A DNA stretch of 64,000 bases from Pseudomonas brenneri (GCF_007858285.1 NZ_VFIL01000006.1:372001-436000); one strand, 5' to 3'; positions 33,452-43,713 are shown, counted from the stretch's first letter. Translations and numbers: made by a program. The notes: generated by a model not told the origin, from the letters alone.

Positions 33452-33545
33452 AATGTGGGAGCGGGCTTGCTCGCGAATATGGTGAATCAGTCAATACAGG
33501 TGCTGACTGACCCACCGCATTCGCGAGCAAGCCCGCTCCCACATT
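33452..33545. repeat. REP pair between the thioesterase and pdxY
   Basis: AATGTGGGAGCGGGCTTGC at 33452 and its reverse complement ending at 33545 form an inverted pair around a 42-base centre. It carries the AATGTGGGAGCGGGC variant, different from the GTAGGAGCGAGC form at 21461. The genes on either side converge here. Confidence 0.88.
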
Positions 33546-33558
33546 AGGGTTGGTGGTG

Positions 33559-34431
33559 TTACAGGCTGATCGGCGTGGCTTCGAAGCGCACGCGCGGGTG
33601 GGCGATGCGGTCCTGGGCTCGTACCAACTCCAACTCGTAACTGGCGCACGCCTGGGTTTCCAGCAGCACTTCATGCACAGCCGCCGCAGTGAACTCGAAG
33701 GCCGCCAGCAGGCTGTCGCCCAGCAGCACCCGCGCCAGGAACAAACCTGAGGTCAAGTCGCCCACGCCCACCGGCTGGCGCGGGAATGCCAGCAGCGGCC
33801 GGCGCAGGTGCCAACTGCCCTCGGCAGTCACCAACAACATCTCGAAACCGTCCGCCAGCTTGCCCGGATAGTCCAGGTGCTTGACCAGCACCGCTTTGGG
33901 CCCGCGCGCCAGCAGCGCTCGCGCCATGCCCAGGCAATCGAACAGCGACTGCGGCTTGCGCCCCGAGAAGCTGTCCAGTTCCAGTTGGTTGGGGCACAGG
34001 AAATCGGCCATGGCGACGGCTTCGTCCAGCAAAAAATCACTGACTTCCTGCGGCACGATGCAGCCTTTTTCCGGGTGGCCCATCACCGGGTCGCACAGGT
34101 ACAGCGCCTTGGGGTTGATTGCCTTGATCCGCGCCACACCGGTCAGGATCGCCCGGCCCTGGGCGGCGCTGCCCAGGTAGCCAGACAGCACCGCGTCGCA
34201 GTTACCCAGCTCGCCAATCGCCGCGATCCCTTCTACCAACGCAGGAATTTGCTGCGGCGCCAACACTTCTCCCGCCCACTGGCCATACTGGGTATGGTTG
34301 GAGAACTGCACGGTGTTGAGCGGCCAGACATTCACCCCCACCCGCTGCATGGGAAACACGGCGGCGCTGTTGCCGGCATGGCCGAAGACCACATGGGACT
34401 GGATCGCAAGCAGATGAGGCGTACGTTTCAT
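33559..34431 (-). CDS. pdxY: Pyridoxal kinase PdxY
   Basis: 290 aa. It is a ribokinase-fold vitamin B6 kinase: [44 protein letters not shown] at the N-terminus is diagnostic. [13 protein letters not shown] and the anion-hole motif [18 protein letters not shown] near residue 225 complete the active site, with Asp as base. PdxY phosphorylates pyridoxal in the PLP salvage pathway. The ATG is 116 bases from the divergent DUF3301 gene. PLP supply is not linked to neighbouring genes. Confidence 0.95.
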   Translation of the reverse strand: MKRTPHLLAIQSHVVFGHAGNSAAVFPMQRVGVNVWPLNTVQFSNHTQYGQWAGEVLAPQQIPALVEGIAAIGELGNCDAVLSGYLGSAAQGRAILTGVARIKAINPKALYLCDPVMGHPEKGCIVPQEVSDFLLDEAVAMADFLCPNQLELDSFSGRKPQSLFDCLGMARALLARGPKAVLVKHLDYPGKLADGFEMLLVTAEGSWHLRRPLLAFPRQPVGVGDLTSGLFLARVLLGDSLLAAFEFTAAAVHEVLLETQACASYELELVRAQDRIAHPRVRFEATPISL

Positions 34432-34547
34432 GCAGGGGATTTCCGTAAAACCGTTAAATTCTGGCCGCGCAGTATGCGACTAAAAGCAGCCTGTACGACA
34501 GACCGGAGACACAGTTAAGCTGGCCTTACTTTGTTGGAGCAAATCGC

Positions 34548-34940
34548 ATGCTGACCCTGGGAAATATCTTTGTGCTGATGCTGCTGGCGGCGGCTGCCGC
34601 TTGGGTGTGGCACAACCACGGCCTGCGCGAGCGCGCGCTGGAGAGGGTCAAGCAGCATTGCGCCAAGCTCGACATCGAGCTGCTCGACGGCGCCGTGGCC
34701 TTGAAACGCATCGGTTTCGTCAAGGACGCCAACGGCCGTCGGCGTTTGGCGCGGGTCTACAACTTTGAGTTCACCGTGACCGGCGAAGCACGCCATCCCG
34801 GTACCATCACCCAGTTTGGTGCCCACAGTGCGCAGATCGAACTGGCGCCCTATCCGTTTGAAATAAAGACGCCGCCGCCCACTGCCGAAGTGATTGAACT
34901 GAGCCAGTGGCGCCAGGAGCACAGCAAGACCCGTCACTGA
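34548..34940 (+). CDS. DUF3301 single-pass membrane protein
   Basis: 130 aa. One N-terminal membrane helix (TLGNIFVLMLLAAAAAWVW) is followed by the conserved NHGLRERALERVKQHCAKLDIELLDGAVALKRI block and a short beta-rich soluble domain with RVYNFEFTVTGEARHPGTITQFG. This matches the uncharacterised DUF3301 family of gamma-proteobacteria. The soluble part should face the cytoplasm if the helix is a signal anchor with N-out orientation, but topology is uncertain. It is convergent with the COG0523 GTPase and overlaps its 3' end by seven bases. Confidence 0.85.
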   Translation: MLTLGNIFVLMLLAAAAAWVWHNHGLRERALERVKQHCAKLDIELLDGAVALKRIGFVKDANGRRRLARVYNFEFTVTGEARHPGTITQFGAHSAQIELAPYPFEIKTPPPTAEVIELSQWRQEHSKTRH

Positions 34941-35905
34941 CGGCAATTGGCCAAGGCTGCTTGCAGCATGGCCACGTCCTGTTCCTCGCTGAAAATCAGC
35001 TCGATACGTGAGTCCCGCCGCCATTCGCTGGGCTGCCAGGTGAGCGTGGTGTTATCCACAGCGTTGGCCGAGACCCAGCCACCGACACTGTGGATAACCA
35101 GTTTGGCGCGCTGCCAGTCCAAACTTTCCAGCCATTGCCGGACCTTGCAGGTGTCGAACTGCTGGCTCGGATGCCAGCGCCAACCGATGCTCCACGCACC
35201 TGCCTGGGCCTGATGCAGGCAAATCGGCACGCACGGATCGCTCCAGACAGCCGGGATCTGCCCCAGCCCCTTGGGTGTTTCGAAGTTATCCACAACCGCC
35301 CCCGCCTGAGCATCGAGCCCCGGCAGCCGGGCCAATGGCAGTTGCGCCTGTCGGGTCCAGAAAACCTCGCAAGCCGGCAGCGCCCTTTCAATCTCGCCGC
35401 GCTGTACGGCGTCCAGCCCTTCATCCTTGTTCAGCACCAGCAACCCGGCACTGACCAGCGCCTCACGCTGGGCCTCGGGCAATGACCTGCCCGCCGCCAG
35501 CGCCTGGGCGTCGAGTACCAGCACACAAGGCTGGACGGCCAGCACGGTGTGCCAGGGCGCCTGGCGCAACTGCTGGAGCAATTGCGCCGGATGGCCAAGC
35601 CCCGAGGGCTCGATAAACAACCGGTCGGGCTTGGCCTTACGCAACAAACGACCCAGGCCTACCTGGAACGGTGCGCCATTCACACAACACAAGCAGCCAC
35701 CAGCCACTTCGCCCAAGGCAATACCATCGTCATCCAGGGTCAGCAGCGCGGCATCCAGGCCAATCTGCCCGAACTCATTGATCAACACTGCCCAGCGTTC
35801 GTGGGGCGGGCGCTGGGCGAGCAGGTGCTTGATCAGGCTGGTCTTGCCGGCGCCCAAAGGCCCGGCAATCACATGAGTGGGAATATTTTGCAGCATGCTG
35901 GACAT
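34934..35905 (-). CDS. COG0523 (CobW/YjiA-type) GTPase, putative metallochaperone
   Basis: 323 aa. The G3E GTPase signature is clear: Walker A GPLGAGKTSLIKHLL, Walker B with the metal-binding Cys motif GGCLCCVNG (CXCC), and LNKDEG for base recognition. A C-terminal CobW_C-like domain follows. COG0523 proteins deliver zinc or other metals to client enzymes. It follows the DUF1826 gene by 36 bases on the same strand, so it probably ends the dksA2-zigA-DUF1826 zinc-starvation operon. The region also holds three TTATCCACA nonamers within 245 bases (35052, 35089, 35286). Confidence 0.88.
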   Translation of the reverse strand: MSSMLQNIPTHVIAGPLGAGKTSLIKHLLAQRPPHERWAVLINEFGQIGLDAALLTLDDDGIALGEVAGGCLCCVNGAPFQVGLGRLLRKAKPDRLFIEPSGLGHPAQLLQQLRQAPWHTVLAVQPCVLVLDAQALAAGRSLPEAQREALVSAGLLVLNKDEGLDAVQRGEIERALPACEVFWTRQAQLPLARLPGLDAQAGAVVDNFETPKGLGQIPAVWSDPCVPICLHQAQAGAWSIGWRWHPSQQFDTCKVRQWLESLDWQRAKLVIHSVGGWVSANAVDNTTLTWQPSEWRRDSRIELIFSEEQDVAMLQAALANCRQ

Positions 35906-35941
35906 TATTCTGACCGTGTAGAGAGGCTTGATCCTACCCGG

Positions 35942-36585
35942 TTATGCCAACCAATCCAGCGTCAGAATCAGCCGTCGCTCGTTGGCGGCCAGCGCCGGCG
36001 AGCGATGAATCAAGCCGTAGCCTTCATTGCCGCGCCACTTTTCGCCTTTGAGCAGGGCAACCTCACCACAGTGGATCTGCTCGATGCGCTCGCTGGGTTC
36101 CGCGTCTGCCTGGCTCAACTGGCGGCGGTCCATCACCCCTTCGCGCAGCCACTGACTGCCGATGCCGGCGTAGGTGGTGATCAAGCGCACCGGCACATGA
36201 TCGACATGAAAACGCGGGCACATGGCCTTATCCAGCAGCCTCAGCCGCACGCCGATGCGCTTGGCCCCCAACAGGCAGGCAAAGGCGCTGACCAGCCACG
36301 CCACATCGGCGATAAACCCGTCGTAGCCTTCCAGATCACGACAGCCTGCGGCCAGGCCCAACAAGTTGGGCTCAGCCTCTTCGCTGTCCAACTCCACCAC
36401 CAGCGACTCGGCAAGCGGCTCGTTCAGCGAGACCAGCAAGGCGCCAAACTCGGCAATATGCAGCGGCAACTGGCGCTGCCACAGCGCCAGGTTCACACCG
36501 TTGTCCAGGATGTCGGCGAGGGCCAGCGGGGTTTCCCCACGGGTCTGGCGAATCACCGGGCGCAGTTGAATCACAGGTGCCAGCA

Positions 36586-36586
<1 letters not shown>
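35942..36586 (-). CDS. DUF1826 domain protein of the zinc-starvation operon
   Basis: 214 aa. It begins MLAPVIQLRPVIRQTRGETPLALADILDNGVNLALWQRQ. The core contains LRLLDKAMCPRFHVDHVPVRLITTYAGIGSQWL and RFHVDHV, His/Asp/Cys residues that could bind metal, and IHCGEVALLKGEKWRG. The family is uncharacterised but travels with COG0523 genes. Start and upstream stop overlap as TGATG, so it is translationally coupled to zigA. Operon position under a Zur box suggests a role in zinc limitation (inference). Confidence 0.85.
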
Positions 36587-37794
<1,208 letters not shown>

Positions 37795-37820
37795 CAGGTG
37801 TTCCTCATCAGGGTGGCCGG

Positions 37821-38225
37821 TCAAATCGCCCGTTGATGGCGTTCGCGCAGCTCTTCACGTTCTTTGGCTTCGATACACAGGGTCGCTGTAGGCCGCAGCA
37901 ACAGGCGCTTGAGGCCAATCGGCTCGCCCGTTTCGCGGCACCAGCCGTATTCACCGCGGGCCAGGAGCTCCAGGGCTTCGTCGATCTTGTCCAACAGCTT
38001 CTTTTCTCGCTCCAGCAGGCGCAGTTGCCATTGGCGCTGTTCTTCGGCGCTGCCGACATCGGCGGGGTCGCTGTTGGGTTCCTGCTCGCGCAGCACCATG
38101 AACTCGGCGTCGATGCGCGCTTGCAAGTCAGCGCGCTGGGCCAGCAGTAACTGGCGGAAAAAGGTTTGCTGGGGCTCGCTCATGTAATCGGCGGGCGATT
38201 GGGCAAGCAGGTCTTGTTCAGTCAT
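37821..38225 (-). CDS. dksA2: DksA2, zinc-independent DksA paralogue
   Basis: 134 aa. DksA coiled-coil with acidic tip ([31 protein letters not shown]) and C-terminal globular domain. The four zinc-finger positions read Cys-Thr-Cys-Ala (GWCRETGEP, then TLCIEAKE) instead of four Cys. That CTCA pattern is the known hallmark of P. aeruginosa DksA2, which replaces zinc-requiring DksA during zinc starvation in ppGpp-dependent control of RNA polymerase. First gene of the operon dksA2-zigA-DUF1826-COG0523. A Zur box lies 34 bases upstream of its start. Confidence 0.95.
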   Translation of the reverse strand: MTEQDLLAQSPADYMSEPQQTFFRQLLLAQRADLQARIDAEFMVLREQEPNSDPADVGSAEEQRQWQLRLLEREKKLLDKIDEALELLARGEYGWCRETGEPIGLKRLLLRPTATLCIEAKEREELRERHQRAI

Positions 38226-38258
38226 CAGGTCGGTTCACGGGTCAGGCTTCGCTTTAAT

Positions 38259-38271
38259 GTTATAGTATAAC
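38259..38271. promoter_or_regulatory. Zur box between dksA2 and the secreted small protein gene
   Basis: GTTATAGTATAAC is palindromic, with perfect 6-bp arms around a single centre base, and matches the Zur consensus of gamma-proteobacteria (GTTATANTATAAC). It lies in a divergent promoter region of 126 bases. The second copy at 39929 differs only at the centre base. Confidence 0.9.
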
Positions 38272-38351
38272 AATGCAAATAAGCTAATCCCCGCTTGCCT
38301 GACGCGACGAAGGGCGCAATCCTTGAGCCCGTCCATGCCCCGAGAAGCCTT

Positions 38352-38720
38352 ATGAAATACCTGTTGTGCGGCATGTTGCTGCTGGTCGCGAACCAGGCCA
38401 GCGCGCAAGTGCCGAGCCAATTGGCCACCTGCACTCGCAGCGCCACCCTGTTGGCCTGCGTCGATGCCCAGGGCAACGCGTACAGCGTCGCCACCGTGGG
38501 CAGCACCACCTATTTGCGCGGGTTCGAGGTGATCGGCAAGCGCTACTGGGCCCAGACCAACAGCCGTTATGGCCAGTTGACGTTTTTTACCGGGCTGGCC
38601 TCCGATGGTGAGGCATGGGTTGGCTACACGCGGCGCGTGGGCTGGACCACGATCAACCGGTTTTCCAGCTCCGGCGGCGCCAGCGCCAAGTTCACGTGTA
38701 GCCGCATCACCGGCTGCTAG
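38352..38720 (+). CDS. Small secreted protein of the zinc-starvation cluster (PA5537-like)
   Basis: 122 aa from the ATG at 38352. Signal peptide MKYLLCGMLLLVANQASA, then a mature domain of about 104 residues. It has four or more cysteines (LATCTRS, LLACVDAQG, FTCSRITGC) likely to form disulphides, and aromatic-rich strands (RYWAQTNSRYGQLTFF). I do not recognise a fold. The same position is held by a hypothetical secreted protein in the P. aeruginosa zinc cluster as I recall it. Divergent from dksA2 across a Zur box, so probably induced when zinc is low. Convergent with and touching the amidase gene. Confidence 0.8.
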   Translation: MKYLLCGMLLLVANQASAQVPSQLATCTRSATLLACVDAQGNAYSVATVGSTTYLRGFEVIGKRYWAQTNSRYGQLTFFTGLASDGEAWVGYTRRVGWTTINRFSSSGGASAKFTCSRITGC

Positions 38721-39892
38721 GCCTGGCCGTTCTTCTGCTGCTGGGCCCAGGCCATGTAGCTGTTGATCGGTGGGTTTTTCTGGAAGTAGCGCTGCAACCC
38801 TTCAAACAGGCCATCCGCGATTGCCTGTTGATGACGCGCAGTGACCAGCCGCTGGCTGTCACGGACATTGGAGATAAAGCCGGTTTCCACCAGGATCGAC
38901 GGCACGTCCGGCGACTTGAGAACCGCGAACCCCGCCTGCTCCACACGCTTTTGATGCAACGTGGTGATGCCCGCCAGGCTGCCCAGTACGGTATTGCCCA
39001 GTTGCAGGCTGGCGGCCAGGGTGGCACTCATCGACATATCGAGGATGACCCCGGCGAGCATCGGGTCCTTGTCCTTGAGGTTGAGCAGGCTGGTGGCGCC
39101 CAACAGGTCGGCGCCGTTTTCCCGCTGCGCCATGAAGCGCGCCGTTGCCGAAGTGGCACCGCCTTCGGACAAGGCATACACCGAAGCCCCCGACGCCGTC
39201 AGCCGTGGCGCCGCATCTGCGTGGACCGAGATAAACATATCGGCCTTGTAGCGCCGGGCGATCTCCACCCGTTTGCGCAGCGGTACGAAGAAATCATCGT
39301 TGCGTACCAGCTTTACGGTAAAGCCCTTCTCGCGCTTGAGCCGCTTGGCCAGCAACTGGGAGATGGCCAGGACCACATCCTTTTCCCGCTCACCTTTGGC
39401 GCCAACAGCGCCGGGGTCCTTGCCACCGTGGCCAGGGTCGACCACGACGATAATGTCGCGCTTGGGATGCGCTTTCTCCACCGGTGCTTGGCGGGCGCTG
39501 CTGCTCAGGTCCAGCACCAGGCGATGCCCCTGCCCATCCTGCGGCGGCAGGACAAAGCTGTTGAGCTGCATCGGTTGGGCCAGGTCGAGGACGATTCGGG
39601 TGTCGCCCGTACCCTGGCGCCCGGAGCGAATCGCGGTAATGCCACTGTTGGCCAGTGCCAATTGGCTGAAATCACCGCTCAGGCCCGCGCCGCTCAAGTC
39701 GATGATCAGCCGCTCGGGCGCGCTCAGGGAAAAGGTCTTGTAGCTCACCGGGCCGCTGAGATCGAACACCAACCGCAGCTTGTCATTGGAACGCCACAGG
39801 CGCGCATTGCGGATCTGCGTCGCATGCAGCGCAAAAGGCAAAGTAAACACGGAGCTGGCCAGCAGCAGGCTAAGGAGTTGACGTCTGTGCAT
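38717..39892 (-). CDS. Zur-linked N-acetylmuramoyl-L-alanine amidase (AmiC-type)
   Basis: 391 aa from ATG 39892; a GTG at 39901 is an alternative. Twin-arginine-like or Sec signal (HRRQLLSLLLASSVFTLPFALHA), an AMIN domain (residues 25-130, IRNARLWRSNDKLRLVFDLSGPV) and a catalytic Amidase_3 domain with VVVDPGHGGKDPGAVG, DFFVPLRKRVEIARRYKADMFISVHADAA and the ILVETGFISN glutamate. It cleaves the peptide stem from septal peptidoglycan in the periplasm, normally with zinc. A paralogue made under zinc limitation would back up the housekeeping amidase. It is divergent from folE2 across the second Zur box. Confidence 0.93.
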   Translation of the reverse strand: MHRRQLLSLLLASSVFTLPFALHATQIRNARLWRSNDKLRLVFDLSGPVSYKTFSLSAPERLIIDLSGAGLSGDFSQLALANSGITAIRSGRQGTGDTRIVLDLAQPMQLNSFVLPPQDGQGHRLVLDLSSSARQAPVEKAHPKRDIIVVVDPGHGGKDPGAVGAKGEREKDVVLAISQLLAKRLKREKGFTVKLVRNDDFFVPLRKRVEIARRYKADMFISVHADAAPRLTASGASVYALSEGGATSATARFMAQRENGADLLGATSLLNLKDKDPMLAGVILDMSMSATLAASLQLGNTVLGSLAGITTLHQKRVEQAGFAVLKSPDVPSILVETGFISNVRDSQRLVTARHQQAIADGLFEGLQRYFQKNPPINSYMAWAQQQKNGQA

Positions 39893-39928
39893 GACATTCA
39901 CCGCAGAAAAATAATCGTCGACTGAATT

Positions 39929-39941
39929 GTTATACTATAAC
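39929..39941. promoter_or_regulatory. Zur box between the amidase gene and folE2
   Basis: GTTATACTATAAC, a perfect palindrome apart from its centre base, lies 32 bases before the folE2 ATG and 36 before the amidase ATG. The near identity with the site at 38259 supports one regulator controlling all four divergent transcription units. Confidence 0.9.
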
Positions 39942-39973
39942 ATGTCAATTTATATCCAACGATGGACCTGCTT

Positions 39974-40870
39974 ATGAATGCGCTGACTCTGCCGGATATC
40001 GCCGCGCAGGCTTCTCGCCAAGCCTTGCCACTCGACTGGGTGGGCATGTGTGGCATTGCCCTGCCCATCCTGATCGACGGCCAACGTTTGAGCGCCAAGG
40101 CCGATGCAGGAGTAAGCCTGGACGATGGCGAGGCGCGCGGCATTCATATGTCGCGCTTATACCTGGCGCTGGAAATGCTTGAGTCACAAGACCTGCAACC
40201 GGCGCTGCTGCGTCAGGTGCTACAGCGTTTTCTCGATAGCCATGAAGGCTTGTCGAACAGTGCGTACCTGCGGGTTCATACCGACTTGTTGCTTAAACGT
40301 CCTGCGCTGGTCAGCCCATTAGCCGGTTGGAAGAGCTATCCGGTGAGCATCGAAGCACGCCTGGAAAAGCAGATGTTCCACGTGGAACTAAAAATTGACG
40401 TTAGTTATTCCTCAACCTGCCCGTGCTCGGCTGCCCTCGCCAGGCAGTTGATTCAGCAGCAATTTATCGATGACTTCGCTAACACGTCGTTGCAACACGA
40501 AGACGTGCTGGCCTGGCTTGGCAGCGCCAAAGGGATCATCGCCACACCGCACAGCCAGCGCAGCACTGCGCACTTGCGGGTTGATCTGCAACCTGGGCAA
40601 CCCTCGCTGCCACTGACTGAGTTGATCGACCAGGCCGAAGCCGCCCTTGGCACTGCCGTACAAACCGCGGTCAAGCGGGCCGATGAACAAGCCTTCGCCT
40701 TGGCCAACGGGCAGAACCTGATGTTCTGTGAAGACGCCGCCCGCCGCCTGAACCTGGCGCTGCAACGCTCGGACGCCGTGCAAGCCTTTCACCTCAAAGT
40801 CATCCACGCCGAAAGCTTGCACGCCCACGACGCCGTGGCCGAAAGCCGTTGGACGAGGGCTCGCGCGTGA
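39974..40870 (+). CDS. folE2: GTP cyclohydrolase FolE2 (type IB)
   Basis: 298 aa from ATG 39974; an in-frame ATG at 39962 is less likely. Family features include RLYLALEMLESQ, the active-site cysteine in VSYSSTCPCSAALARQLIQQQF and GIIATPHSQRSTAHLRVDLQ. FolE2 makes dihydroneopterin triphosphate for folate and can use metals other than zinc, so it replaces FolE in zinc starvation. It is the first gene of a tightly overlapping operon: its TGA overlaps the GTG of the ABC ATPase. The Zur box lies just upstream. Confidence 0.95.
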   Translation: MNALTLPDIAAQASRQALPLDWVGMCGIALPILIDGQRLSAKADAGVSLDDGEARGIHMSRLYLALEMLESQDLQPALLRQVLQRFLDSHEGLSNSAYLRVHTDLLLKRPALVSPLAGWKSYPVSIEARLEKQMFHVELKIDVSYSSTCPCSAALARQLIQQQFIDDFANTSLQHEDVLAWLGSAKGIIATPHSQRSTAHLRVDLQPGQPSLPLTELIDQAEAALGTAVQTAVKRADEQAFALANGQNLMFCEDAARRLNLALQRSDAVQAFHLKVIHAESLHAHDAVAESRWTRARA

Positions 40871-41535
40871 TCCGTTGCAATGCCTTGCGCTGGGGCGCTC
40901 CGGGCCAACCGCTGACACCGGCCATTGATATCGAACTGGACAAAGGCAGCCTGACCGGGGTGATCGGCGCAAACGGGTCGGGTAAAAGCAGTTTGTTGAA
41001 AGTCATCGCCGGCCTGCAGAAGCCCCTGGCGGGCAATGTCACGCTGGATGTTCCACGACGCGGCGGGCTGTCTTTCCTGCCACAGCAACAATATCTGGAC
41101 CGGCAGTTTCCTATCAGCCTTCAAGAACTGGTGATTGCCGGTTTCTGGGCGAAAAAACACTCCCCGCAACAACGCAGCCAACGTCTGCAAGCCGTGCTGG
41201 AGGACTGGTGCCTCAGCGGCCTGGAACAGCGCCCCTTGATGGCCCTGTCCGGAGGCGAACTGCAACGCGCCCTACTCGCCCGCCTCAGCCTGGCCGAAGC
41301 GCCGGTGTTGTTGCTGGATGAGCCCCATGCCGCACTGGATGAACAAGGCCAGGCGCTGCTGTGGAAACATATCCACGCCTGGCATGCCGAAGGACGCACC
41401 TTGCTGGTGGTCTGCCATGACCTGGCCGCTGTCCGCCAACATCTGCCACAGGCGTTGCAGATCAAAAGCAGCGGTTGCGTGCTCGCGCCGAGCACCGCAC
41501 TGATCCTGCAACAACCGCAGATGCAGGTCGCCTGA
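40867..41535 (+). CDS. Metal ABC transporter ATP-binding protein (ZnuC-like)
   Basis: 222 aa from a GTG at 40867 that overlaps the folE2 stop (GTGA), with GAGGG upstream. Walker A GVIGANGSGKSSLLKVIAG, signature LMALSGGELQRALLARL, Walker B APVLLLDEPHAALD and switch His in VVCHDL are intact. Family resemblance is to zinc/manganese importers. It couples ATP hydrolysis to the permease encoded next. This transporter inside the zinc-starvation operon is absent from the P. aeruginosa version as I remember it. The housekeeping znuABC would be elsewhere. Confidence 0.9.
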   Translation: MIRCNALRWGAPGQPLTPAIDIELDKGSLTGVIGANGSGKSSLLKVIAGLQKPLAGNVTLDVPRRGGLSFLPQQQYLDRQFPISLQELVIAGFWAKKHSPQQRSQRLQAVLEDWCLSGLEQRPLMALSGGELQRALLARLSLAEAPVLLLDEPHAALDEQGQALLWKHIHAWHAEGRTLLVVCHDLAAVRQHLPQALQIKSSGCVLAPSTALILQQPQMQVA

Positions 41536-42401
41536 TGCACCTCACCGCCCAACTGTGGATGCCCTTCAGCGACTTCGTGTTCATGCGCCGCGCCCTGCTC
41601 GGCGGCCTGCTGCTGGCCTGTAGCACCGCGCCGCTGGGGGTGTTCCTGATCCTGCGGCGCATGAGCCTGATCGGCGATGCGGTGGCCCACGGCATCCTGC
41701 CCGGCGCCGCACTGGGCTTCTGGTTTGCCGGCCTGAGCCTGCCGGCCCTGACCCTCGGCGGCCTCGGCGCCGGCTTGGGCATGGCCGGCCTCGCCGCGTG
41801 GATCACCCGCCGCACCGGCCTGCGCGAAGATGCCAGCCTGGCTGCGATCTACCCGATTTCCCTGGCCGCCGGCGTGCTGATCCTTGGTCTCGCCGGCAAG
41901 CGCCTGGACCTGCTGCACCTGCTGTTCGGCTCGGCGCTGGCGGTAGACGGCCCGACCTTGACCGGCATGCTGTGGGTGTCCGGCTTCAGCCTGATCGCCA
42001 TGGCACTGATCTACAAACTGCTGGTGCTGGACACCCTCGACCCCCTGTTCCTGCAAACCGTCAGTCGCCTCGGGCCGTTGGCCCATGGTGTGTTCCTGAC
42101 CCTGGTGGTGTTGAACCTGGTGATCGGTTTCCAGGCCATCGGCGCCTTGATGGTGGTCGGCCTGATGATGTTGCCCGCCGCGGCGTCACGCTTCTGGAGC
42201 CGGCGGCTGCCGGTATTGATCGCGATATCGGCGCTGCTCGGATGCGTGTCGGTGTGGCTTGGCTTGTTGCTGTCGTTCTATTACTCGCTGCCCAGCGGCC
42301 CGGCGATTGTGCTGGTGGCTGGCGGCTTGTACCTGCTGTCCGTGGTGTTCGGGCCGGTACATGGCTTGCTGCGCCGCCCGCCCTTGCTTACATCCCAATG
42401 A
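41535..42401 (+). CDS. Metal ABC transporter permease (ZnuB-like)
   Basis: 288 aa. Start codon overlaps the ATPase stop as TGATG. Eight to nine hydrophobic helices are visible, beginning MRRALLGGLLLACSTAPLGVFLILRRMSLIGDAVAHGILPGAALGFW, the hallmark segment of ABC-3 family metal permeases. ITRRTGLREDASLAAIYPISLAAGVLIL and VIGFQAIGALMVVGLMMLPAAASRFW continue the pattern. It forms the inner-membrane channel for a divalent metal, probably zinc given the Zur context. Confidence 0.93.
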   Translation: MHLTAQLWMPFSDFVFMRRALLGGLLLACSTAPLGVFLILRRMSLIGDAVAHGILPGAALGFWFAGLSLPALTLGGLGAGLGMAGLAAWITRRTGLREDASLAAIYPISLAAGVLILGLAGKRLDLLHLLFGSALAVDGPTLTGMLWVSGFSLIAMALIYKLLVLDTLDPLFLQTVSRLGPLAHGVFLTLVVLNLVIGFQAIGALMVVGLMMLPAAASRFWSRRLPVLIAISALLGCVSVWLGLLLSFYYSLPSGPAIVLVAGGLYLLSVVFGPVHGLLRRPPLLTSQ

Positions 42402-42412
42402 GGTGTTTTCCG

Positions 42413-43291
42413 ATGCGCGCTCTACTCGTACTGTTCAGCGTCCTGCTACCGCTGTCGTTCGCGACCGCCCAAGATAAGCTCCAGGTGGTCACCAGCTTCA
42501 GCATTCTCGCCGACATGACCCAGCAGGTCGGCGGCGAACATATCCAGCTCAGCAACATGGTCGGCCCCGATGCCGATGCACACACCTATGAGCCATCACC
42601 CGACGATGCCAAGGCGCTGCTCAAGGCCCGCGTCATCATCAAAAATGGCCTGGGTTTCGAGCCGTGGCTCGATCGCCTGGTTGCCAGCACCGAGACCCCG
42701 GCCACGGTGGTCACCGCCAGCAAAGGCGTGATCGCGCGAACGCTGGACGAAGACGGTGAAAAGATCCCCGACCCCCACGCTTGGCATAACCTGGCCAACG
42801 CCGAAATCTACATCAGCAATATCACCCAGGCATTGATCACTGCCGACCCGGCCAACAAGGCCGACTACCAACGCAACAGCCAGGCGTACCTGCAAAAGAT
42901 CTACCGCCTGCTGGCCGAAGCCAAGGCCAATTTTGCCGCGCTGCCTGCGGGCAATCGACGCATCGTCACTTCCCATGACGCCTTCGGCTACCTGGGCCAG
43001 GCCTACGGTATCGACTTCATGGCGCCCCAAGGTTTGTCCACCGAGCGCGAGCCATCGGCCGCCGAAGTCGCCGCGCTGATCACCCAGATCCGCCAGGCCC
43101 ACGTCAAGGCGGTCTTCATCGAGAACATCAAGGACGCACGCCTGCTCAAGCAGATTGCCGAGGAAAGCGGCGCGCATATCGGCGGCACGTTGTACTCCGA
43201 TGCCCTGGCTGCCAAAGGCCCGGCCAGTACCTTTATCGGCCTGTTTGAATACAACCTCAACACCTTGTCCGACGCCTTGGGCACGCCATGA
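42413..43291 (+). CDS. Metal ABC transporter periplasmic binding protein (ZnuA/AztC-like)
   Basis: 292 aa from the ATG at 42413 with GAGGTG upstream. Signal peptide LLVLFSVLLPLSFATAQ. Cluster A-I ligands are in place: His in GPDADAHTYEPSPDD, His in PDPHAWHNLANAEIYI, His in IVTSHDAFGYLGQAYG and an acidic residue near the C-terminus. The long His-rich loop of classical ZnuA is missing, so it resembles AztC or MntC/TroA-type proteins. Its TGA overlaps the hisI ATG. Zinc is the likely metal from context; manganese cannot be excluded. Confidence 0.9.
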   Translation: MRALLVLFSVLLPLSFATAQDKLQVVTSFSILADMTQQVGGEHIQLSNMVGPDADAHTYEPSPDDAKALLKARVIIKNGLGFEPWLDRLVASTETPATVVTASKGVIARTLDEDGEKIPDPHAWHNLANAEIYISNITQALITADPANKADYQRNSQAYLQKIYRLLAEAKANFAALPAGNRRIVTSHDAFGYLGQAYGIDFMAPQGLSTEREPSAAEVAALITQIRQAHVKAVFIENIKDARLLKQIAEESGAHIGGTLYSDALAAKGPASTFIGLFEYNLNTLSDALGTP

Positions 43292-43713
43292 CACTGTCGA
43301 TGCTTGAACTGGAAGCCGCCGCCGTGGGCAGCCGCTTTCCCCTGGCCCAGGTACTGGATGCCTTGCCGTGGAACAGCGACGGCCTGATTGCCGCCATCGC
43401 CCAGCAACACCGCAGCGGCGAGGTATTGATGCTGGCCTGGATGAACCGCCAGGCCCTCGACGAAACCCTCGCCAGCGGCCAGGTCTGCTACTGGTCACGC
43501 TCGCGTCAGCGCTTGTGGCGCAAGGGTGAAAGCTCAGGCCACAGGCAACAGTTGATCGAAGCACGCCTGGACTGCGACGGCGATGCCGTCCTGCTGATCG
43601 TCGACCAACAAGGCCCGGCGTGCCACACCGGGCGCCCGACCTGCTTTTACAACGCCATTGAAGACCACCAGGTACACATCCTCACCGCGCCCCTCAAGGA
43701 ACCTGCTGCATGA
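43288..43713 (+). CDS. hisI: Phosphoribosyl-AMP cyclohydrolase paralogue (HisI) in the zinc operon
   Basis: 141 aa. Family motifs are all present: GEVLMLAWMNRQALDETL, YWSRSRQRLWRKGESSGHRQ, the metal-binding LDCDGDAVLL and GPACHTGRPTCFYN with its two Cys. The enzyme opens the purine ring of PR-AMP in histidine synthesis and normally uses zinc and magnesium. Unlike DksA2 it retains the zinc-binding cysteines, so why it is placed here is not obvious; it may bind metal more tightly or use another one. ATGA overlaps at both ends make it an integral part of the operon. Confidence 0.92.
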   Translation: MTLSMLELEAAAVGSRFPLAQVLDALPWNSDGLIAAIAQQHRSGEVLMLAWMNRQALDETLASGQVCYWSRSRQRLWRKGESSGHRQQLIEARLDCDGDAVLLIVDQQGPACHTGRPTCFYNAIEDHQVHILTAPLKEPAA

